DNA of 64,000 nucleotides from Strix aluco (Eukaryota > Chordata > Aves > Strigiformes > Strigidae), in the NCBI RefSeq assembly GCF_031877795.1, contig NC_133931.1, forward strand, positions 24,240,264 through 24,304,263. The letters run 5' to 3'. Shown here one piece after another: positions 27,126 to 41,077 of this stretch. Numbering within the stretch: position 1 is the stretch's first letter; the number at the start of each line of letters is the position of its first letter. Made by a program: the position numbers and the translations under genes. A model generated the notes under the pieces. It saw only the letters and a list, made by a program, of their open reading frames with translations. It was not told the origin of the DNA and ran no database searches.

Positions 27126-28919
27126 AAAGTTGAGAGCCTGGGGAGCTGCTACTTTTCACAGCTTGCGACTGAAACTGTGTAAGTGTGCTTTACAGCGCAT
27201 TCTCTCATCTGCAATTTCCTGTTACTGAAACCTGAAGAATTTCAGACAAACCAGGTTGCTGTCTGTAAGTGGCTGTGGGGCAAAGGCCGTTGAGCAGGGA
27301 AGGTCCCATGCCATTCCCTCACCTGAATCAGGACTTCACTGTGGAGCTTCTAGGGAAATTAACCTGTTGTGCCCCAGAGTTTAGGAAAACAACCAACTAA
27401 CTGCAGGACAAGGTAGCATCAACCTACAGTTTGGCTGCTCTTTGGTGGCAGGTGTCCATGTGCACTCTCTTAACCGGTGGTACCTTGTAGCAAAAGCCAG
27501 GTATCTCATCCCTTGTGGAAAGGGGAGGTGAATTTGTGTTTATGAGGGGGTTAAAGAATACATAAGAGCAGTTTCTTGGCAGTAGCTGAGACACTGAACT
27601 TTCACACCCCCTGTTTTCCCTGCAGTAACTTGTTCATCTGCTCATATCCTCACTTCCCATATGGAAAACCCTGTTGAAGCAAACAAACAAATGCTGCCTC
27701 TGTAGGGCTGGGTGAAAGCAGTGAGGTCCCCACCTACAGCCCTCGCTCCTGCACCATAATCCCCTTTCGTTTGGAGTTATTGTGTGATTTTAGGGAATGA
27801 GCCTGTTGTGTTCCCAGGAAAGGACAGGACCATGCATCTGCATCGCAGTCTAATTTTTCATTAAAAACTTTGTGTGTCTAGAGTTTGTTTTTTGTTTTAA
27901 TTAGGCAAACGAGACTCAGAAACACGTGAGTTGCCCACAGCTGAACTACTGAAAAACTGTTAGGTAGTTTTGAATTTTTTTTAATGGGAGTTTGAAGATA
28001 TGAATCATGACAAAGATATGGTTGTAACTTGGCAAGAACTTGACATATGATGGTATAAGCTACCACATGCCTCTTAATGCAGTGTTAATTTCAAGACCCA
28101 CTTTTCTGTGAAATAAAACTAGATAATAATGGGTGAGTGGCAAAAGAAGACAGGGAGGATCTGACCTATTCACCCAGATTCGTTCTGCCATCTACTGAAA
28201 TCCCTTCAAAAGTTTCCTTGTTTTCCTAGCGTTTCTCTGTTGTGGTCCATGCCCATGCATCTCCAGGACAGGATCAGGCCATCCTTTCCACTGTGGAGTG
28301 GGAAAAGGAAGCCACAACATGGAAATGAGAGACAGAGTCATGGGGTGCTTGTGTGGTTAAATGATTCATCCCAGCAGAACCAGCTCCTGGACTAAATCAG
28401 GGAAGGGTTTACATTATACCCCAGCCAGGTGGCCTTGAAAGGGGTCTGAAGGCCAGGGCACCCTGCAGGCAGGAATGCTGCATTTGCATTGCCCTCGCAG
28501 GCAGCCTGAGCGTGCCTGGGGCTGGAGCTGCTCGTCAATCCCATCTGCCATCGCAGCTGGGCCTTGGGGCCTTCTAGAAGGACCCCTGAGGGTTTGCCTT
28601 CCCGCCACCCTCCTCGCCAGCCCAGCATGCAGGCAGACAGGGCAGCGTGCAGCTGGCACAGCATGGGGAGCCACATGGTTGCACTGGAAGTATTAATTAA
28701 GTATTAATTAGTGCCGTCCCCAGGACTGGCTTCAAGGGCACTCCAGCAGGCAGCCTGTGACCATAGGTGGTGCTGAGCTGCTCCCTTTCAGGTGATTTTG
28801 TCCTTTTTCTGCTGACGCACTGAATGCTGAGCATTGCTGCCCAGCTTAGCCTGGGGGGGCCCATGGGACCTGGGGAGGAGAGGGTGCCTCCGCGAACTGG
28901 GAGCATTCATCGTGCTTGC

Positions 28920-29050
28920 TGACTGTGAGCCCCAGATTAACATAATCCAGCTGTCTGCCTATGTTTATCAAACCAAAGAATTTACAAGGTTTGGATAAAA
29001 GGACCGTGATACAGCAACTGAAAGCACCTAAAGCACGTAACTTGTGCGGA
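28920..29050. promoter_or_regulatory. Candidate conserved non-coding element
   Basis: TAACATAATCCAGCTGTCTG and TATGTTTATCAAACC combine a TAATCC homeodomain word, a CAGCTG E-box and a TGTTTATC forkhead-type site within about 40 bp of unique sequence, 6 kb beyond the OSR2 3' end. Confidence 0.2.
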
Positions 29051-29601
29051 AGATATCAAGCCTGTAGCAGCTGTGACCATTTCACACAGAGGCTCTAGCG
29101 CAAGCTCTCCCCGTGTGCTCAGCCTGGCACGTGGAGCGCAGGCTGCTTTGAACGCAGGCAAACTTGCATTAACATGATGGGAAGGAGCAGCTACATTCTA
29201 GTGCACCAGTGATCCATGAAAAATGGGTCACGGGGAGATTTAGAAACTGTACCTTTCAATCCCAGCCAAAGAGATACATCAAGACATGCTGACGTGAAGC
29301 CCAACTGACACACCTTGAGGCATCTTCGGTGCACTGAGTGGTAGTGACGCCAAAGGATGTCAGCTGGCAATATCAGAGACAATGCCTTGTAAATAATCTC
29401 CGAGGAAAAAAAGAAAAAAAAGGTTTTACTTCCTCCTATGCTTGGAAACAGAAAAGCAATCAATCAGTCAATCAATCTCCTTCCCTCAGACAAGCGAACG
29501 GGTCTCCAAAATGCCCTAGCGTGTAGGAGAGCCCTCACAAGCGTGCAGCAAGGGAGGTGCAGGTCAAGGCGCTGCCAGAGGAGTGGGAGTCTCGCAGCAC
29601 T

Positions 29602-29641
29602 GCCTACAGCAAGGCACCACCGCCTACAGCAAGGCACCACC
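29602..29641. repeat. 20-bp perfect tandem duplication
   Basis: GCCTACAGCAAGGCACCACC is present twice in direct succession. Confidence 0.95.
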
Positions 29642-32639
29642 AGCATTGCCTGTGCCAGCAGGTCTCCTGCCGATCTGCACAGGGAAGGTGAAGTTTGCTC
29701 ATTGCAAAGCCAGAAGTCTGGGGGATTTCTGCACAGAGGGAAAGCCAAAAGAGCGGGGGTTTGTAATCTTCTCCCAGCCGCGGCCCTCAGCCCTGTGAGG
29801 CGATGGAGCCACTCTCTGGATCCTACGAGAATTTCAGGGAAGCAAAAGTCCTGATGCTCCCCTTCTCCTAACGGGAGGAGGGCAATGACAGATGGACCCC
29901 AAAGGCCTGGAGATTCACTCAGCTGCTCCCGAGCAGACCAGGGGCTGCTCAGCACCCTCCTCGATCTGCTTCTGCTGTGGCCTCGATGGAATCAGCGGCA
30001 GGATGGCTTGTGGTAGTGCTCCCCCAGCTCCCCAAATTCAAACCAGTTCTGTGGCAGCTGCCAGGCCCAGCTGCTGGGGTTAGCACTAGCCTGCATCTGA
30101 CAAAGATGCCACCTCCAACTAGCTCAGCAAAGTCTGAGAGGAGACATCTGTCCATCCCCTGGGGCCACTGCATCTCCCAGCACAGCATGCGGGGTCTCCG
30201 CAAAGGCCATGCTGCCCGTGTGCCCATCTGCAGCCCTGCCTGCGTCTGGGCTGGGGACACGACCTGTTTGCACTCCCAGTGGCACAGCCGTGCTGGCAGG
30301 GCCCTGCTGCGTAAACCACTCACTTCAGGCTGAGCTTGGTGTTTTCCATATCAGTAAATATTTTTTAAAGTTTTTAAAGTCAACTGGCACTGCAAAGCTT
30401 TGTCCTGGTGCTGTCAGGGGAAGACGCCTTCCCAGGGAAGCTGGCCATTCCACGGCTCTGGCTCGGCCACGTGGCGATGAAAGTGCAAGGCCACTGCGCT
30501 GAGGAGTAAATGCTTTCGAGGTCCCACTTAGTCTGCTTAGCATGAATTCCTGTGCAGTATTTGAAAGTCACACCTAGGAAAGGGTGCTCAAGCCATCAAT
30601 GGAAGCTCAGAGGAGGGGGAGCAGCCTACACTTCACGTTACCTTAATTCTGCAGATTTAGAAAAGATCTTTAATGTTCACAATGTAAATATTTTTGCATC
30701 TCTTGTTTGATAGACTAGAAGCTCTAGAAAAAGTTTCACAAACATCTGCATCTGGATTTTTGAAAATAGAGATTGAGTGTTTTATACGGATGTGATGCAT
30801 TTATTTTGAATGTAATTAAACATTTTAAAATCTAAGTATTCCTCTCTTTAATAATTCAACAAAAATAACATTTTGGCTAGTAGCCACCCTATTTTTACCA
30901 TAATTACACCATTGCAAGTAGGAAAAAGAACTGATGAAATCTTCCATAATTAGGGACGGAAAAAAATGCTGTGAGAAAGGAAAGATACACTGGAAACACA
31001 GTACGATATTAATATAAAAGCAACTAAATCCTTGTGTAAAGTCACTCTTCCACACATAAAGGACTATCTGCAGTTGCAGTTTTAGGAACATGGAGCGATT
31101 AGAGGCTCTGAGCCACCAGTGCAGCTTAGCTGACTAACTGCAAACTCAGTCTTGAAATTTTGGGGCCAGTACGTTGCTTTTTTCATTCACCTCAGTTTTC
31201 TCCTCTTGACTTCCACGAGGGCCGTGGAGTTTGGGAGCTGCAGTGCTGATGCAAAAAGTGCTCCCACCCTGAGCTGTCAGGGCTGCCACCGGCCGCCTGC
31301 GCCACCGGTCCTGATGCTCCTGGGACCACACTGCTGGGTCTGTGACAGACCCAGCATGCTTAAAATGCTCTGAGTACATCTAGGGCACCTGCACTTATGC
31401 CTCCTGAGTGTCATGTGGATGTGCCATCGGTTAGTGGAGAGGGCAAGGAAGGAACGGCAGCACATGAGAAGTACCAGGCAGGGAAAACAAGGTCTGGGTT
31501 AGTGAGGAGAGAGGAGCTTGTATAGCCTGGTGGCTGCAGGACAGATCAAGGCAACAAGTGGAAGCTTGGATGTTCAAAAACAGGGAACCAGAAAGTCTGA
31601 GTGAGGGAATTTGCTGAGGAAAAGACAGGTTGAAACACAGGGTGTGACATGGGAAGGCAAAAAAGAAACATGAGGAAAAATGTAGGGAAGGAGATAGAGG
31701 GGAAACTAAGCAGGAGGCAGGGTGTAGTACAGGATGAGGCCAGCGTGAGAGAAGCAGCTCCTGAAGCAAACGTCCAGAAGCACAGCAGTGAGAAGAAAAG
31801 GGAAAAAGGAAGAGGGGGAAGTTCAATAAATAATGGGTTTTCACATGTTTTACTCAAATGGCTTAAATAGTGGGACCCTCAGCACCAGCCCTTCGCCCCA
31901 GCCAGACACAGCTGTGCCACATTCGTGGGTTGCTGCTGGGCTGTTCTCCTGTTTAGATCTGGTCTGTGCCTGTTCCTGAGGTGGTACCGGTACAAAGTTG
32001 GGCTTTGCCAGCAAAGCTGTGCTGGCATCGGGAATAGTCTGTGCTGGTCTGGAATAGCATGGCATGCTGTTGCTATGTAAGAGATGACCTCGTAGAAAAG
32101 TGTTATGCACACATAACTAGGCTGAGCTGCTCCGCCATCGGCTGCAGCATCCATTTCAGCAACTAATGTACAAAGAGCTCAGTTCTCAGATGCAACCTAA
32201 AGGACTATAATTTTTTAATCTCATTTGCACCCCAGAAATAGAGATTATTGACACATTATATCTTATTATCTGCTGTTTCTTCTCCCCAGCAGTTAGTCCT
32301 TCTCCCTGCTACCCCACTGCAGCCGCTGCCTCTAACACAGAAAAAGGTGCAGAACGAACAGTGCCAGCACAGGAGAAAAATGGCAGTGCCGAAAATGAAG
32401 GGGCAGCGGGAGAGAGAGGAACATGGGGAAGCAGGAGGCAGGTGTTTGGGAAGCTACAAGAAACTGCAGAAGTGCAGAGCTGCGTGCTGTGGTCTGGGAT
32501 TGAGCTCCAGAGGCAAGGAGGATACTTCACACAGACACAAACAGCAGTCACGGGGATATTAGTGTATTTAGTGTTTGCATTGTGAAAGTCAGGATGGCAC
32601 TTTACGGTTATAAAAACCCTAGCCCTGCCCAAAAGATAT

Positions 32640-33110
32640 CTTTACAGAACTTGTTTCTGTTCCCAACAGGTCTAAAACTAACGAACCATATGTGTATTTT
32701 AACATGTTCTTTATAGCTGTCTGAAATTTTCCAGGGAGAGACCATCTTTTAAAAAGTGAATGGAGCGTGTCAGTGCCATAGGCAAGTGTATTGATAGTAA
32801 AGAGAAATACTAAATCATCCTCCGACATTTTAAGATGATAGCTACTGGTTTAAATTTTAAAAACAGTCCAGGGACCAGCTATTAGAGATACTTGTCACTG
32901 CCCCTCTTTAGCAATCTGGGCTTTGTTCTGGCTGCTGAACTTTCGATATCCTCAGAAGATAAATTTACAGTCTGTGTCTGCTCAGGGGGAAGATTATTAA
33001 ACAAGCAACCCCAAGCAATTAAATAAAACCTTAGCTATATGCAATCATTTTAATTTAGTCCTTTGATATTGTTCATCTGATTAAGTTCTTTCCAAACAAA
33101 CTGCACATAG
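32640..33110. promoter_or_regulatory. Candidate conserved non-coding element
   Basis: A unique, evenly complex stretch with CAAGCAATTAAATAAAACC, a CCTTTGAT TCF/LEF-like word and CATATG E-box, about 2.2 kb beyond the OSR2 3' end. Candidate only. Confidence 0.2.
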
Positions 33111-33342
33111 AACTTGGCCTAGGAGGAGCAGACTAAGCCCATATGTATCCTGACAGGGGTGTTTATTCGAACAGAGTTATCCCAGCCTTGCTGTGTGTAC
33201 TTGGGGATGCAAAAGGGCCTGGGGACAGGAACTTGGAGAACAATAAGGATAGAGAAACTTAGAGGAAATAACCTACTGGGAGAACGGGAATGCCCTGGGA
33301 ATAGTAAAACCAGTCAGACAGGAAGAAATGAGATATTGGGAA

Positions 33343-33400
33343 GATGCCCACGGAGAGGGAGCAAGAGATGCCCACGGAGAGAGGTTTGGAGAGGAGCAGT
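33343..33400. repeat. Short purine-rich duplication, period 24
   Basis: GATGCCCACGGAGAG begins at 33343 and again at 33367, followed by further GAGAGGAGCAG repeats. The surrounding 33.2-33.5 kb is purine-rich on the plus strand. Confidence 0.8.
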
Positions 33401-34629
33401 GTGGAGAGAGGAGCAGTTTGGACAGGGAAGACGGGGGCTGCCAGCACAGGGAGGGGAGGAAGGCAGTCCCAGGGGTGCAGCACCCCAGTGAGGGAAGGGA
33501 TGCAAGTCACACGGGGTGAAGAGGAAGAAACCAGATGGCCCTTAAATAAACTTTTATTCGGAGGCCAGCAGACCAATATTTTTGGCTGCAGAAACATTTT
33601 TTTCCTTCCCCATCTTGCTGGACAGGAGCAGATGGAGAGATAGGCCTTGACCGCTTAAGAAATTCTGGCTGAGTTTGAGATGCCATGTCTGTCGCGTCTG
33701 TGGAAACTCACCTGGCTGCCTCGGAGCTCCCTGCCCCTGGCCCCAGGGTGAGCATGGTAGCCCTCTGCAGAGGCAGCAGACGGGTAGCAAGCAGCTGCAG
33801 GCAGTAATGCAGCCCTTTCTGCACCGACGGCCTGACTGCAGCCCAGGCGCTGCTGATTTTGACTTGCTACTCATTAACAGGGTTCAGGCAGTGCCGCAGG
33901 ACCAACGAGGGTCAGGAATGGGGACACTGCAGCCGCTCAAGCTCTGTCAGCATCTGCTCCCCCTGGGCCTGCTGGGACCTGTGGCCTCCCCGTGGATGGA
34001 CCATCCCGGAGCCCTAGCACCCTGCTAGGTGGGGCCCTCCCCGCTGAGCTGGGTGCAAGGGGACTGTTCTCCCCCCGGTCAGGTCTCCCTGAGCCGGAGT
34101 GGGGGGAGACTTTTCCCTACCATTCTAACCTGGTCCTTAGTAGTAGGAGCTGGGCAGGATGGGTGTCCCCAGCCTGGGAAAGAACAACTTTTGGGGTCCC
34201 AAACTACCCAAGACCCTGCAGGGAGGGTGCCAGGAGGGACAAGAGCAGTGGGGTGGCAGAGGAGGGGATGCATGTCCAAGCCACCCTACACATATCAGGG
34301 AAGATGCCTCAGTGCTGGCACTAGGCCCTCTCAGAGGGGACCTGAGACACTGGTGAGGGGCTCACAAGGGTGCCAAGGGAGGGGAGCCCAGGGGTCGGTG
34401 CCACCATCCTGCTCCCTGCATACTGGGTATGGGTACTGAGCGTGCAGCCTGTTGGGGTGGGCATGCCCGGCCGCCAAGAGGCACCCTAACCACGGGGCGA
34501 CTGGGGTGGCGAGGGAAGGAGGGAGAAAGAGGGGGTCCCCCATGGTGAGGTGAGGGTCTCCCAGGAGGGGAAAATAATCCCTCTCCTCGGCGCCCCTCCG
34601 TCCACCCCCCGGGCCGTGGTGACCAGATT

Positions 34630-34651
34630 GGGGGGGGGGGGGGGGGGGGGG
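34630..34651. repeat. Poly-G tract (22 G)
   Basis: An uninterrupted run of 22 G on the plus strand, able to form G-quadruplex and prone to length error in sequencing. Confidence 0.95.
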
Positions 34652-34704
34652 CGCTCCCCGCTGCCAGGGGCCCGTGGGGGGCCACGGATGAGCCCCAGGG
34701 CGGC

Positions 34705-34729
34705 GGGGGGGGGGGGGGGGGGGGGGGGG
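34705..34729. repeat. Poly-G tract (25 G)
   Basis: A second uninterrupted G run, 53 bp after the first. The exact length may be unreliable. Confidence 0.95.
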
Positions 34730-34980
34730 CGGTATTTGCGCCTTGCTGTTTGCTTCCAGAGCTGCCGGGAAAGAATCGTCTTCTGCAGGATAAAGTCCCT
34801 GTCTGCGCGGGTGAATTGCCTGTGTCCAAAGTCTACTGGCAGGAGGCTGGCTGCGGCAATCTCCGCGAGAGGGATGACTTTTACAATATATGGGCTGATT
34901 GCAAATAAGTTACTAATAAGCCGCTTTGGCGTAAGAACGGCTCTATGCATTATTTCCTAAGATCTGTTTATTTGCAAGTA

Positions 34981-35003
34981 TTTCTTTCTTTCTTTCTTTC
35001 TCT
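34981..35003. repeat. (CTTT)n microsatellite
   Basis: About five TTTC units followed by imperfect CTCTTCTT, just beyond the OSR2 3' end. Confidence 0.9.
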
Positions 35004-35214
35004 TCTTAAAAAAAAAAAAATCGTTTGGGAAAATAAAAAAAAGTACAGAAGTTAATATTTAGACATTCATACTATTAAGTAATAGAGCTATAAACTCTCA
35101 AATACGGCACTTTCATTTTACTTAACAATAGATAACACAACAGCGACAGTGAAACAGGCCAAACAAAAGCGATCACCAAAATTGTTGTGACAGTACAATT
35201 ACCCGGCTAGGAAA

Positions 35215-35220
35215 TTTATT
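35215..35220 (-). terminator. OSR2: Candidate OSR2 polyadenylation signal (distal)
   Basis: AATAAA on the minus strand about 465 nt after the OSR2 stop codon. It competes with the proximal signal at 35326-35321. Confidence 0.45.
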
Positions 35221-35320
35221 CAATATGCTTTACCATTGCATTGACACAGCAGGAAAAAAAAGCCCAAATGTTCAGAGAATAATACAACAAGGCAGGAGGT
35301 ATTTGGAAAAAAAAAAGGGA

Positions 35321-35326
35321 TTTATT
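35321..35326 (-). terminator. OSR2: Candidate OSR2 polyadenylation signal (proximal)
   Basis: AATAAA (context CAAAATAAATCCC) on the minus strand about 360 nt after the OSR2 stop codon. Confidence 0.4.
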
Positions 35327-35572
35327 TTGAAATACACTTTTAAGAGATACTTTTTGCCTCCCCGATTTGTTATCGATGTGCATCTGACACGACGATACAA
35401 AACAAACAAACGAAGAAAACCACATTCTGTACAGAGCTCTAAAATGAGCCGCGAGTATCTACAAGATGAGCTTTACGCCTGGGTGGGGGTTGGAGAGGGG
35501 CCCGATCCTGCAGTCCGCACTCTCTAAACGAGTTTCGCAGACGTGTGGTAGGAAAGCTTGGCCCCGAGTCTG

Positions 35573-35610
35573 CGTGTGTGTCTCCGTGTGTGTGTGTGTG
35601 CGTGTCTGTG
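35573..35610. repeat. (TG)n repeat in OSR2 3' UTR
   Basis: Two TG runs split by TCTCC. On the OSR2 transcript this is a CA-rich stretch about 75-115 nt after the stop. Confidence 0.9.
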
Positions 35611-35684
35611 AGTTCCTACAACACAGTCCTTGAGTAAAATGGGCAAGTTGGAGCTGCCGGAGCGGGCGCGGGTCCCTGGCTGCT

Positions 35685-38284
<2,600 letters not shown>

Positions 38285-38679
38285 TTATATTTCGCTTCCA
38301 GAAACACCCAGCCCAAGCTAAAATAAAAAGGAGGAAACCCAGCGCCGAGCCAGCCGAAGGCGCCACAGATACAAATTAAACGAATCGTGGAAAAAATACA
38401 CCCGGAACGCAGCCGGGGCCGGCGCCCGGGCCGCTCTGCTCCCCTCCCCGCCGCCCCGCCACCGTCCCCCCGCAGGGCCCACCGCGGGGACCCCCGGGGC
38501 CGCCTCCCTCCGGCCCCCCGCGCCGACCTGACCCCCGGCGTCGCTCCCACCCTCCGCCCGGCCTCCCGCGGGCGCGGAGGCCCCGGCCCCGACCCCGACC
38601 CCTCCTGGCTGGGGCCTCCCCGGGAAGGAGCAGGGTGCTCAGGAGAGCCGAGGCAGGCCCGGGGGGCGGCGGGGGGGGC

Positions 38680-38752
38680 TATAAACCCCGCGTTTATCCC
38701 AGCTCGGGTGCTTATTTTTCTTCCTTCAACAACAAGTCATTTATCAAGATAA
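38680..38752. promoter_or_regulatory. AT-rich motif cluster inside OSR2 intron 1
   Basis: An ATAAAC / GTTTAT inverted pair with 5-nt spacer (38681-38697), a TTATC GATA-type site (38694-38698) and an inverted GATA pair TTATC-AA-GATAA (38741-38752) lie together in an AT-rich patch of a CpG island. Such a patch could be a regulatory module. No conservation data are available. Confidence 0.3.
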
Positions 38753-39922
38753 CCGAGGGAGAGAAGAGGCGCTCCTGCCCCGCACGCACACCTCCTACCC
38801 AGCCCCCCGCGCCGCAGGTCCTAAATAAATCCACTTTGCGTCGAGATCCCTTCCAGATGGCCGGGGCCGCCCCACGCAGCCCGCCCGGGCCCGGGCGATC
38901 CCATCGGCGGCGAGGAAAGCAGCCGGTCTGGAGGCCTCCCCGGCCCGCCGGGAGCTACCCCCCAGCCGGCCGCCTCCAGCCCGCAGGGCCGGGAAGGGCG
39001 AGCGCAGCCCCGGCGGGACGGAGCCGGCCGGCCGAGCCCCCGCACCCCCTCCGCCGCCCCCCAGCCGGGAGCTCAGCCGGGGCGGCGGGGCCGGGAGCTA
39101 ATGAGCGGTGTGTGACTGTCAGAGGGTTTCACTCAGACCATTCAACCGAAACCGCCGGGCCCGCTTCTCCCGCCGCCCGGGGAGACCCCTCGGCGCCCCG
39201 GGGGAGACGCTCCCCTCCCGCGGGGCAGAGGGGCACCGGCGCGGGGGTCAAGACCCTGCCCTCTCTTTTTTTTTGTTTTCGGGGAGGGTTCACTTCCAGC
39301 AGTCAGGCGGCTGCCACGACCCAGAGGAGCGGCGAAAGCAAGCGCCGGGGTCTCTCCGGGCCTGTAAACAAGAGGTAGGGCCGAGGGTGCCCCAGCACCT
39401 CCTGGGATTTGGGTGGATGGACTGGTAACGCGTAGTTTCCAAAATAAACAAGGCAGCCCCCCGCCATCCCAAACGAAAACCTCCCCCAAACAACAACAAA
39501 AATAAAGGAAACTCTCCGAGCGCAGAGCCCGCGCCCCGGGAGCGGCGTCCCTGCCCCTCCAGGCCGCCGCCGCCCTCCCTGGGGCCGCACGGCTCGGGCC
39601 GCTCCACAGGCACCGTGCAGCCTGCGGGCGGAAAGCGACGCTTCGATATTTTTCCTAAAATCCTTTTCCTCTCCGTTTGTGGCACCGCACTGAACTGGCC
39701 CTCCGGGGGAAAAAAACCAAAACAAACCAAAACAACAAACCAAAAACCAAACGGGAACGAGGTTGGGTGTGAATTGCAGTGTTACCCACCTCTGTTTTCG
39801 TTTTCCTTGAATCGTGGCTCTCCCGGATTTCCTTCGCTGCTGCTCAGTTTTTCTCGTTTGTGATTGTATCGAGACCGGGGACAGTGTTATCGATACGACC
39901 TATTATATATGGCGACCTTTTC

Positions 39923-39959
39923 TTTTTTTTTTTTTTTTTTTTTTTTTGGGGGGGGGGGG
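39923..39959. repeat. T25-G12 compound tract
   Basis: About 25 T directly followed by 12 G, then GTGGTGGTGG, in an AT-rich island of OSR2 intron 1. Confidence 0.9.
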
Positions 39960-40515
39960 AGTGGTGGTGGTGGTTATATATAGAGACTTATTTTTAAAGA
40001 TGTCGTAGTGTGAGTTCCTATTCGCTTTCCGCCAGAAACCGACACAGAGGCAATAAAATCGCTTTTCTCTGGCTGCTGCCGCGGCTCCTGCCTCCATCCC
40101 GGCTGGCTGCGGCGGGGATTCGGGGCACCGGCGATGAGCTACGGCCGGGGTAGGGACCGTATTTCTGCAGGGCAGAGCTTCGTCTTTTAGAGCCGCGTTG
40201 GACGGCTATGTGCGGGGATGTCACTGCACGGCGCTCGTTTTCGTGTCAAAGAACCAAGTTCGAAAAACTATCCCGAACACGAAATCCGTATTTTAACGCA
40301 GAAACTCTTAAAACCACGCTGTTGCCTGAACCCCGGTACATCTATTACTATTTGTACTCGGAGGTAACTTTATTAAAAACTATCCAAAAAGACTAGAAAG
40401 TGCCTTCGTGCGTGACTTTAAGACTACTTATCCTAAAGTGCGGGGGGGCAAGTCAACCAAAAACGGATGTTACTTAAACTTTGGCACTTCCTTTTCCCTT
40501 TCCATTCAGAGCGCC

Positions 40516-40527
40516 TAATTAAATTAA
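40516..40527. promoter_or_regulatory. Homeodomain-type TAAT cluster in OSR2 intron 1
   Basis: TAATTAAATTAA gives overlapping TAAT/ATTA cores in a short AT-rich stretch just inside the CpG island. It is a candidate homeodomain site only. Confidence 0.25.
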
Positions 40528-41077
40528 GCCCGGTGCCTGGGCAGTACGCCCCTCTCTACCTGCCCGCCTGCCGCCGACCTGCTGGCCCGGCCGGCGCTCC
40601 CCCTCCGCCGCGGCCGGGGCCGTGCCCCGAGGGCGCTGCTGCTGTTCCCGGGGCGCGGGTGGGCCCCGGGGCGGCTCCGCGCCCCGCCAGCCTCACCCGG
40701 AGCCGCGGCCGGCTCTGCCCGCGCAGCCAGGTCTAATTTCTACGGACCGAGGGCTTCTCCAGCGCGACCCGCGGGGCAGCCCCGCAGTCCACGCACGGAC
40801 CGGCTCGTCCCCGCGAGGAATTCCGCGTGAAGGCCACCGGCCGCGCACTCCGAAAGGCCCCCGCCGCCCGGTCCCGCACCAGCGCGCCCGCGGCGTGCGG
40901 GGGGGACCCGCGCCCCGGCCGCCGCGGAGCTGCAAACTGAAAGTAAACCCGGAGGCGCCGCGCTCCCCGCCGAGGGGACGGTCCCGTCCCCCCACCGCCC
41001 CGGGGGGCCCGGCCGCGGCCCCACCGCCCCGCTCCCGCCGACGGCAGCGGGCAGGGCGGGCCGGGGCAGCCGCTTAC

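Larger units (their letters stand above)
17901..34600. other. Gene-free OSR2 downstream flank
   Basis: No exon of VPS13B, the gene expected beyond OSR2, could be recognised on either strand. The stretch holds the repeat relics and simple repeats listed, a purine-rich block at 21.18-21.28 kb, purine-rich stretches at 31.4-31.8 and 33.2-33.5 kb, and GC-richer DNA from 26.3 and 28.4-30.5 kb on. Candidate regulatory patches are listed separately. Confidence 0.65.
35215..35684 (-). other. OSR2: OSR2 3' untranslated region (probable extent)
   Basis: From the TAG at 35687-35685 the sequence runs through a TG-rich simple repeat (35573-35610) into AT-rich DNA with two AATAAA signals on the minus strand, at 35326-35321 and 35220-35215. 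A third at 34972-34967 would extend the UTR past a CTTT microsatellite. The true cleavage site cannot be chosen by eye. Confidence 0.55.

Noticed and set aside
31431-31844. 137-codon minus-strand frame
   Set aside because: Again the complement of a purine-rich stretch; a second overlapping frame is equally open.
34486-34960. Pro- and Gly-rich frames over the poly-G tracts
   Set aside because: They are translations of homopolymer runs, open on both strands for trivial reasons.
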